From contig CAREDV010000001.1 in assembly GCA_948964545.1 (NCBI GenBank), positions 1-64,000 on the forward strand: a DNA stretch of 64,000 nucleotides. The letters are read 5' to 3'. Shown piece by piece: positions 57,841-64,000 of this stretch (within the stretch, counting starts at the first letter, position 1; each line of letters opens with the position of its first letter). This DNA comes from an uncultured bacterium (lineage in GTDB: Bacteria; Cyanobacteriota; Vampirovibrionia; Gastranaerophilales; Gastranaerophilaceae). The position numbers were made by a program, and so were the translations under genes. Below the pieces are notes generated by a model. The model ran no database searches. It saw nothing but the letters and a program-made list of their open reading frames with translations, and was not told the DNA's origin.

Positions 57841-58590
57841 TTATAAAATATTCTCTAATCCATAAACAAAATCATTTTTTTCAGCGACATGTTTTACTGC
57901 AAGTAAAATGCCGTTCATATAACATTTTCTGTCCATTGAATCGTGTCTGATTTTGAAAATTTGACCTGATGAACCGAAAATTACTTCCTGTGATGCGATA
58001 AAACCTGGCATTCTTACAGAATGAATATGAATATTTGAATAAGATGTACCGCCGCGCGAGCCCTCTAAGGTTTCAGTTTCTGCGCAGTTGCCTGCTGCAA
58101 AATTATCATTTTCTTTTGCCATTAAACTAGCAGTTTTAATCGCTGTACCTGAAGGTGCATCTTTTTTCTGGTTGTGGTGGAATTCAATGATTTCTGCATT
58201 ATCAAAATATTTCGCCGCCTGCTGTGCAAACATCATCATTAAAACTGCGCCTGTTGAAAAGTTTGGAGCAATCAAGCATCCTGTATTTTTTTCTTCAGAA
58301 AGATTTTTCAATTCCTCAATTTGCTCATCAGTTAAACCTGTTGTGCCGATTACGATTTTTATTCCGTTATTTAAGCAGTACAATGCGTTTTCATAGATTG
58401 AGTTAGGCTGCGTGAAATCAATAAGCAAATCAATATCTTCAACCCTGTGAGCTTCTTCAATCGTATGATACATGCTATCTGATGCTATATCAATTTTTGC
58501 AATAAGTTCTGTATCTGGACAATCTGTCACAGCCTGACAAACTTCCTGCCCCATTTTTCCTAACGCTCCGCATACTGCTATTTTAATCAT
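57841..58590 (-). CDS. dapB: 4-hydroxy-tetrahydrodipicolinate reductase
   Basis: Reduces the DapA product in the diaminopimelate pathway. The NAD(P)H site GALGKMGQEV, the IDFTQPNS loop, VIGTTGL, the catalytic His in EIIEFHHNQKKDAPSGTA and the Lys in KDAPSGTA are all present. It has 249 residues. GGAGAG precedes the ATG. It is the first gene of the dapB-asd-heptose-lpx run of minus-strand envelope genes. Confidence 0.95.
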   Translation of the reverse strand: MIKIAVCGALGKMGQEVCQAVTDCPDTELIAKIDIASDSMYHTIEEAHRVEDIDLLIDFTQPNSIYENALYCLNNGIKIVIGTTGLTDEQIEELKNLSEEKNTGCLIAPNFSTGAVLMMMFAQQAAKYFDNAEIIEFHHNQKKDAPSGTAIKTASLMAKENDNFAAGNCAETETLEGSRGGTSYSNIHIHSVRMPGFIASQEVIFGSSGQIFKIRHDSMDRKCYMNGILLAVKHVAEKNDFVYGLENIL

Positions 58591-58655
58591 AATTTTTCTC
58601 TCCTTGTTATTTTTATGATACCATAAAAAAGTAAATTTTATAAGGAGAGAAGATT

Positions 58656-58889
58656 ATGGCAGATGCAAAAATTTTGGCAACTATTGAAAGAAGCGACACT
58701 GAACAATTACAGATTTCTGTAAGCGAATACAAAGGCAGAAGTTATTTGAATATGAGAATATTCTATACAACAGATGAAGGCGCAACTTGGCTTCCGACTA
58801 AAAAAGGCGTTACTTTTGCACCTGATCAATTGGATTTGTTGGAAGAAGCTATTCAGGAAGCTAAAAAGGAATTTATGGAAGCTGAGTAA
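58656..58889 (+). CDS. PC4/YdbC-like ssDNA-binding protein
   Basis: A 77-residue member of the transcriptional coactivator p15 (PC4) family: LQISVSEYKGRSYLNMRIFY, followed by TWLPTKKGVTFAPDQLDLLE, the strand and helix order that forms a ssDNA-binding dimer. AAGGAGAG precedes the ATG. Its stop overlaps the priA start by one base (TAATG), so a protein that binds ssDNA is co-produced with the replication-restart helicase. Confidence 0.88.
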   Translation: MADAKILATIERSDTEQLQISVSEYKGRSYLNMRIFYTTDEGATWLPTKKGVTFAPDQLDLLEEAIQEAKKEFMEAE

Positions 58890-61081
58890 TGAAGTACGCT
58901 CTTGCTCTTGTTAATATCAAAGGTCTGGGGGTTAAGACATTCAGTTACTTAATCCCTGACGAAATGAAAGACAAAATCCAAATAGGACAGGCAATTCTTG
59001 TTCCGTTTGGCAGGCAAGGGCTTGTTAATGCTTTTTGTGCTGGGTTTTCTGATTATTTGCCAGGAGATTTTAAGGTTAAAAAAATTAACAAAATCCTTGA
59101 TGAAACTCCGCTTTTTTCAATTGATTATTTAAAACTTTTAGAATGGGTTGCGAATTATTACTGCTGTGATTTGGTAACAGTTCTGAATGCTGCAATCCCT
59201 TTGAAACTTATAGAAAAAGCATCAAAAACCGAACAGCTTGTGGAGTTTGTTTCGTTTGACGGAGCGACAAAACGCCAGACGGAAGTACTTGAACTTTTAA
59301 AAAAATCTGGCAAGATGCCTTTGATTTTGTTTGAAAAATATGCAGGAACAACGCGCGCAACCATAAAAAAGCTTGATACTATGGGATGCGTAAAACTTTC
59401 TCAAGAGGAACTTTATAGAAACCCGCTTGATATTTTGCAGATAAAAGAGCGCGAACCTTTGTTTGAGCTTTCGGGTGAACAGAAAAAAGTTTATGAAGGA
59501 ATTGCAAAGAAAAAACATGGGCAGATTTTGCTCCATGGGGTTACGGCATCAGGAAAAACAGAGGTTTATTTCAAGCTTATTGATGATACGATAAAATCTG
59601 GAAAAAATGTTCTTTTTCTAGCACCTGAAATTGCTTTGGCATCACAATTAACAAAACGTTTGGCGAAAAAATTCGGCACAGATGATGTTGCAATTTGGCA
59701 CAGCAGTATTTCAGACGGCGAGCGTTATGATGTGTGGCAAAAACTCTACAAAAACGAGATTAAAATTCTTGCAGGAGCACGTTCAGCCGTTTTTGCCCCC
59801 TTGCAGAATATAGGATTAATTATAATCGACGAGGAGCATGAGAGTGCTTACAAGCAGACAACGCCTGCTCCGCGTTATGATGCAAAAACTGTTGCGAGAA
59901 AACTTTCGGAGTTTCACAAATGTCCGCTTTTATTGGGTTCTGCGACTCCTGATATTTCAACTTATTACAGAGCGCTGAATGAGGGAAATCTTTTTGAACT
60001 TAAGCACCGTTACAATAATGCGAAAGTTCCGCCCGTATCGGTTATCAATATGCAGGAGCACGGACGTGCGGCATATAAAAATGTTATTTCAATTCCGATG
60101 CAGACAGAGATAAAAGAAACGCTTGAAAAAGGCCAGCAGGTGATTTTATTGATTAATCGACGAGGTTTTTCGACATTTACGCAGTGTCAGGCTTGCGGTA
60201 AGGTGATTGAATGCCCTAACTGCGCAATACCGATGATATGGCATGCAAAAGATCAAATGCTCAAATGCCACTACTGTAATCACACTGAATATTTTCCCGA
60301 CTTTTGTCCCGAATGCGGGTCAGATGCTTTAAAAAACAGCGGAACTGGAACGCAGAAAATTGAGCAGTATATAAAAGATATTTTTCCTGATAACGTAATT
60401 GAGCGTATTGACAGCGATATTTTGACTAGAAAAGGAGAACACATAAGGCTTTTAGAACGTTTTCAGCACAAAGAAATTGATATTCTGGTCGGAACTCAAA
60501 TGATTGCAAAGGGTTTGGATAACCCGAACGTAACACTTGTTGGTGTAATCTCTGCTGATGCAAGTTTTAATCTGCCAGATTTTAGAGCATCCGAGCGCGG
60601 ATTTCAGCTTCTGACACAGGTTGCGGGACGTGCTGGACGCGGAGAATTCTCAGGAAAAGTTTTATTCCAAACTTACAATCCTGATTTTTATGCGCTTGCA
60701 AGTGCAAAAGAGCAGAATTATAGTGAGTTTTATGAAACAGAAATTACCGCGCGTGAAGAATTTGACTATCCGCCTTACAGCCAAATTATAAGGCTGGTGT
60801 TGAGTTCGCAGAATAATTTTCGCGCTGAAAAATCTGCACAGGAAATCGCGCTTAGACTTTGTACAATGATAGAAAAGTTCGGGATTTCGGAACGTTTAGA
60901 AGTTCTCGGGCCGACACCATGTGTTATTGAGCGTATCAATAGTCAGTACCGCTTTCAAATTCTTATAAAAAATAAGTTATCAGAAAAAGGGCATCAGTTT
61001 ATTTCAAGTTTCATGAATAAAATTACTCTGCCAAAAGATATCAAAATGGTTATTGATGTTGACCCGTTAGATATCTTATAA
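58889..61081 (+). CDS. priA: Primosomal protein N' (PriA helicase)
   Basis: A replication restart DEAH helicase. Walker A is LHGVTASGKTEVYF, Walker B IIIDEEHESAYK, with GARSAVFAPL and LLGSATPDISTY; the zinc-binding region is CQACGKVIECPNC, CHYCNH and CPECGSD; the C-terminal motifs LVGTQMIAKGLDNPNVTLVG and VAGRAGRG follow. It has 730 residues, the usual length. It is translationally coupled to the PC4-like gene. Confidence 0.96.
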   Translation: MKYALALVNIKGLGVKTFSYLIPDEMKDKIQIGQAILVPFGRQGLVNAFCAGFSDYLPGDFKVKKINKILDETPLFSIDYLKLLEWVANYYCCDLVTVLNAAIPLKLIEKASKTEQLVEFVSFDGATKRQTEVLELLKKSGKMPLILFEKYAGTTRATIKKLDTMGCVKLSQEELYRNPLDILQIKEREPLFELSGEQKKVYEGIAKKKHGQILLHGVTASGKTEVYFKLIDDTIKSGKNVLFLAPEIALASQLTKRLAKKFGTDDVAIWHSSISDGERYDVWQKLYKNEIKILAGARSAVFAPLQNIGLIIIDEEHESAYKQTTPAPRYDAKTVARKLSEFHKCPLLLGSATPDISTYYRALNEGNLFELKHRYNNAKVPPVSVINMQEHGRAAYKNVISIPMQTEIKETLEKGQQVILLINRRGFSTFTQCQACGKVIECPNCAIPMIWHAKDQMLKCHYCNHTEYFPDFCPECGSDALKNSGTGTQKIEQYIKDIFPDNVIERIDSDILTRKGEHIRLLERFQHKEIDILVGTQMIAKGLDNPNVTLVGVISADASFNLPDFRASERGFQLLTQVAGRAGRGEFSGKVLFQTYNPDFYALASAKEQNYSEFYETEITAREEFDYPPYSQIIRLVLSSQNNFRAEKSAQEIALRLCTMIEKFGISERLEVLGPTPCVIERINSQYRFQILIKNKLSEKGHQFISSFMNKITLPKDIKMVIDVDPLDIL

Positions 61082-62023
61082 TTAATAATATTTAATCTGC
61101 CATCCGTCTTCTATAATACGGCTTAAACAGCCCCTTCCATTGCTTACGCTTGTTTGTTCCTGATTACAGGTATTGCCTTTTTTCCAATAACTGCAGTAAT
61201 ATCCACCATTACTGCATAGTTCAGAACCATTTGGTACTACTCTTAAATTGTTAACAATAAAAGCTTCAAATAAATCTTTTCCTAATGTTAAGTCAGTATT
61301 ATTTTGATAATCAAGACCAACTTTTGTGAGAGTTGATGTATTAGTAGCTATTAAGATGAAAGCTCTTATGTAACGCTGATTAGCTGGCGTTTTGCCGTCT
61401 ATTGTATAATAATTATCATACATATTTACCCCTATGGCAAAAATATATGTGCCGTTCGGTGAAATAAGCCAATGAGGTACTGCTGCACTACCTTGCTCTT
61501 TACTAAACGGAACTTCTGTTTTTTTTATCATCCACTGAGTATACAGTTGATTTGGATTGTTAAGCAGTTTAGGTTTTACCCAAACATTTCTGTCAGGATA
61601 ATAAGGAGCTACTTCGTACAAAGACTTATAATTCTTTTTATCATGTAAAAAATTGGTAAACTTCCACACAAATTCACCGCTATTGGGAGTACAACTGCCT
61701 AAATGTTCGGCGCAATCATATTCCTGATTAAAATCCACAACGGCTTTATTTAAATCGGAGTATGCAGTTTTTAAGATATTAAGGTTTTTTTGTTTTTTGT
61801 AATTTCCAATTAATGTTGGAATAGTAATAGCAGCAACAATGCCTATAATACCCAATGTAATTAAAACTTCAGCTAATGTGAAGGCTGCGACTGCGCCTCG
61901 CGATAAACAGCACCGTTCACGCAAATACCGAAAATTCAATGTTTCCGCTGCTTGCCGTTGGTCTCTTGCTAAATGCTCGTGCTTCTTCTCGGCTTGTTCG
62001 GGGGGGGGGCTGAGAGTTATCAT
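61082..62023 (-). CDS. Prepilin-like protein 2, in frame through a C10 tract (phase ON)
   Basis: The ATG at 62023 overlaps the dxr stop (ATGA) and uses GGAGAG inside dxr. After MITLS a run of ten C encodes Pro-Pro-Pro, then a basic 40-residue leader (HEHLARDQRQAAE, NFRYLRERCCLSRG) that is richer in G+C than the rest, then AAFTLAEVLITLGIIGIVAA with cleavage after Ala47 and Glu5 conserved. The 266-residue mature protein has six or more Cys and ends with GCLSRIIEDGWQIKYY, typical of major-pilin-like proteins. A tract of 9 or 11 would break the frame. Confidence 0.85.
   Translation of the reverse strand: MITLSPPPEQAEKKHEHLARDQRQAAETLNFRYLRERCCLSRGAVAAFTLAEVLITLGIIGIVAAITIPTLIGNYKKQKNLNILKTAYSDLNKAVVDFNQEYDCAEHLGSCTPNSGEFVWKFTNFLHDKKNYKSLYEVAPYYPDRNVWVKPKLLNNPNQLYTQWMIKKTEVPFSKEQGSAAVPHWLISPNGTYIFAIGVNMYDNYYTIDGKTPANQRYIRAFILIATNTSTLTKVGLDYQNNTDLTLGKDLFEAFIVNNLRVVPNGSELCSNGGYYCSYWKKGNTCNQEQTSVSNGRGCLSRIIEDGWQIKYY
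62000..62009 (-). repeat. Poly-G/C tract (10) inside prepilin 2 start
   Basis: Ten G on the + strand, 14 bases after the start codon of prepilin 2. This copy is in frame as sequenced. Confidence 0.85.
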
Positions 62024-63117
62024 AATTTTCTCTCCGTTTTTATAAGTTCTTGTGTCTTTTCGCGAACTTCTTTGTCCACCGCAAAAATTTCATCAATTGT
62101 CGGATTTTTGCTAACTTTATGCTCATCACACATTTTTTTAGTGATTTTATAAATGTCATAAAGTTTAATTTTTCCGTCTAAAAATGCGAATACTGCTTCT
62201 TCATTCGCGGCATTAAGACAAACTGTTGCAGTCCCGCCGAGTTTTCCCATTTCATAAGCAAGTTTCAATGTGGGGAATTTCTCATAATCTGGTTTTTCAA
62301 AATCCAGTCTTGCAATATCGGCAAAACTAAAACTTTTTGACTTTATACCTTCAAAGCGTTCTGGATAAGTAATTGCATACTGAATTGGGATATGCATACT
62401 CGGTAAGCCGATTTGTGCGATTACACTTCCATCTTTGTATTCAATTGCTGAATGTACGATACTTTGCGGGTGAATAACAACATCAATATCATCATAATCA
62501 AATCCGAAAAGATGGTGTGCTTCAATGATTTCCAAACCTTTGTTCATCAAAGTTGCGCTGTCAACGGTAATTTTTTTACCCATATTCCAACGAGGATGTG
62601 CAAGAGCCTGTTCAACCGTTGCACATTTCATATCCTCAACGGATTTTTTAAGAAACGGCCCGCCTGATGCTGTAATAATAAGTTTATCAACTTGACTGAT
62701 ATTTTTTATACACTGATGAATTGCACAGTGTTCGCTGTCAACTGGTATAATATTAACACCATATTTTTCAGCCTCAGCCATTACTATATCACCTGCCATA
62801 ACGAGCGTTTCTTTATTGGCAAGTGCTATATCAATACCGTTTCTTATCGCAGTTAGTGTCGGTTTTAAACCGATTTTGCCCGAACATGCAACAAGAATGA
62901 TGTCATTTTCTTTATCGGAACAAATTTTTTCCAAACCCTCTTCGCCAAGGCAAGTATATCTTGGTTTAAATTTTTCAGCCTGTTTTGCAAGCAGTTCTTT
63001 GTTATGACCGCCTGCAAGCGCGATAATTTCAAACTTGTCCCTTAATTTTTCTATAGCTTCTAAAGCCTGAGTTCCGATAGAACCCGTTGAGCCTATAATG
63101 CTTATTTTTCTCTTCAT
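62020..63117 (-). CDS. dxr: 1-deoxy-D-xylulose 5-phosphate reductoisomerase
   Basis: Makes MEP, the second step of the MEP isoprenoid pathway. Blocks are the NADPH loop IIGSTGSIGTQALE, NKETLVMAGDIVM, metal and substrate residues in PVDSEHCAIHQCI, TASGGPFLKKS and the ATVEQALAHPRWNMGKKITVDSA region. The start at 63117 is chosen because TATAAT (63124-63129) ends six bases before it and the fold starts there; 365 residues. It is co-transcribed with prepilin 2. Confidence 0.95.
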   Translation of the reverse strand: MKRKISIIGSTGSIGTQALEAIEKLRDKFEIIALAGGHNKELLAKQAEKFKPRYTCLGEEGLEKICSDKENDIILVACSGKIGLKPTLTAIRNGIDIALANKETLVMAGDIVMAEAEKYGVNIIPVDSEHCAIHQCIKNISQVDKLIITASGGPFLKKSVEDMKCATVEQALAHPRWNMGKKITVDSATLMNKGLEIIEAHHLFGFDYDDIDVVIHPQSIVHSAIEYKDGSVIAQIGLPSMHIPIQYAITYPERFEGIKSKSFSFADIARLDFEKPDYEKFPTLKLAYEMGKLGGTATVCLNAANEEAVFAFLDGKIKLYDIYKITKKMCDEHKVSKNPTIDEIFAVDKEVREKTQELIKTERKL

Positions 63118-63186
63118 AAATTTATTATATGACAAATATTGTAAAATATAAAAAATAGTTTATAATAATATATAAAGGAGGTCATC

Positions 63187-64000
63187 ATGAAATATAGCTG
63201 GAATGTCGGGGGGGGGGCGCTTACCCGCGTTTAGCTTTCAAATTAGCTGAGGGTGCTACGCACGTAGCCATGTCGAAAGGTTACCGTAAAACCGCATTTA
63301 CGTTGGCTGAGGTTTTAATTACTTTAGGGGTTATTGGGGTTGTTGCGTCGCTTGTTTTACCCGGTGTTGTTCAGCGTCACAAAGAAAGAGCAACTATTAC
63401 GCAGCTTAAAAAGACTTATTCCGTTTTGCAAAATGCATATAGAATGGCTCAAGAAGAATATGGTTATAATTTTGTTTTAGTTGATACTTCAACCAGAGCT
63501 GCAATCTCACCTAAAGAGTTTTTAGATAAAATTAGCCCTTATCTGGATATAACTGTAAATTGTGATGAAACAAAAGCTTTTTGTGTTCCGTCTCGAAGGT
63601 ATCACTATAGTTTTTTAGAAAAGAAAGGAACTAATTTTTGGGGAACCAACAACGCTATAATACTTAAAGACGGCACTTTAATTCAAATTTATTCAGATTA
63701 TTATGCCGCTATAAGAATAAGAGTTGATGTTAATGGTCCAAAACCGCCAAATCACCACGGACATGATACTTTTTTCTTTGAAATGAATATGCATACCGAG
63801 TTGAATAACTATGGAAAAATAGCCTTTCAAAAAATAAAGCCCTTAGGTTTTGATACCACACCTGCACAAGCTAAAAAATTATGCAGTTTCAATAGCAGCG
63901 AACAGGCAAGAGGTTGTGCTGCTTGGATTTTGAAAAATGACAATATGGATTATCTCCACTGTGATTTAGATTGGGCAGTGCAGACAAAATGCGGTAAATA
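63187..64000 (+). CDS. Prepilin-like protein 3, out of frame at a G10 tract (phase OFF); reaches window end
   Basis: A strong AAAGGAGG precedes the ATG at 63187. MKYSWNV leads into ten G; as sequenced the frame then ends after 15 residues at TAG. With 8 or 11 G the frame runs through a basic leader (AYPRLAFKLAEGATHV, MSKGYRKT) into AFTLAEVLITLGVIGVVAS, a prepilin signal with Glu5, and a Cys-containing pilin body up to the window end (TA of a probable stop codon are the last two bases). An internal ATG at 63270 would give a short leader in the pilin frame but has no ribosome site. It is divergent from dxr. Confidence 0.78.
63208..63217 (+). repeat. Poly-G tract (10) inside prepilin 3 start
   Basis: Ten G, 18 bases after the start codon. 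The same length and position class as the tracts in prepilins 1 and 2, on the opposite strand orientation. Confidence 0.85.

Noticed and set aside
1..64000. CRISPR array, prophage, insertion sequence or rRNA operon
   Set aside because: No regularly spaced repeats, transposase, integrase, phage structural genes or rRNA-like sequence were seen; the NUMOD3-like gene and the intergenic repeats are the only hints of mobile DNA.

Overview
The window is a low-GC, gene-dense bacterial chromosome segment with short intergenic gaps, mixed strands and about 60 protein genes. A lipid A pathway (lpxD, lpxC, fabZ, lpxA, plus an RfaE2-like heptose adenylyltransferase) shows a Gram-negative outer membrane. 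Prepilins with an A/F-T-L-A-E-V N-terminus, EF-hand proteins, proteins rich in NUMOD3-like repeats, PPi-dependent phosphofructokinase and MEP-pathway isoprenoid genes (dxr, ispE) fit a gut member of the Vampirovibrionia/Melainabacteria (Gastranaerophilales), the non-photosynthetic relatives of Cyanobacteria. This placement is inferred from family recognition; no phylogeny was run.

Layout. 1-0.8 kb: start of a DUF1796-family gene, divergent from two small XRE regulators. 0.9-6.6 kb: lepA, a solo LuxR-type HTH, two lineage-type hypotheticals, tdk, a TrmB-like regulator and a prepilin. 6.6-10.2 kb: recJ-prmC-hypothetical. 10.2-10.6 kb: first copy of a putative type I toxin-antitoxin locus. 10.5-12.4 kb: small genes, an endonuclease IV-like TIM barrel and a C_GCAxxG_C_C protein. 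12.5-17 kb: divergent tolC-like and marR-emrA-emrB drug-efflux module. 17-22.2 kb: aroB-aroK, EF-hand protein, XRE, eno and tRNA-Met. 22.2-31.6 kb: nucleotidyltransferase, glyoxalase, TPR protein, U32 peptidase family, iron alcohol dehydrogenase, prohibitin-like protein and RseP. 31.7-38.4 kb: two-component pair, tadA, TIGR02757, degenerate GGDEF, rimI, bioY and a dipeptide ABC ATPase. 38.6-43.4 kb: LysM-like repeat protein, ispE, rsmA and a glutamate-cysteine ligase. 43.4-44.8 kb: second, complete DUF1796/XRE module. 44.8-49.3 kb: PPi-PFK, glucokinase, holA and holB. 49.3-50.2 kb: small XRE pair, then the second toxin-antitoxin copy. 50.2-58.6 kb: M29 aminopeptidase, lpx cluster, asd and dapB. 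58.7-64 kb: PC4-like protein, priA, prepilin, dxr and a third prepilin at the window edge.

Four features stand out. (1) Three prepilin genes, and no other place I noticed, carry a ten-base G/C homopolymer within the first dozen codons. As sequenced, one gene is in frame and two are out of frame, which fits phase-variable pilins. (2) Two unlinked loci encode homologous 24-residue hydrophobic peptides. In each, the peptide gene is opposed by a convincing antisense promoter whose RNA would end at a hairpin inside the peptide ORF; the hairpin is conserved by compensatory base changes. This looks like a type I toxin-antitoxin family. (3) A DUF1796 gene with two divergent XRE repressors occurs twice, with matched palindromes at identical distance from the XRE starts. 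(4) At least 16 genes have a -10 box ending exactly 6-7 bases before the ATG and usually no Shine-Dalgarno sequence, implying widespread leaderless mRNAs alongside genes with strong AGGAG sites.
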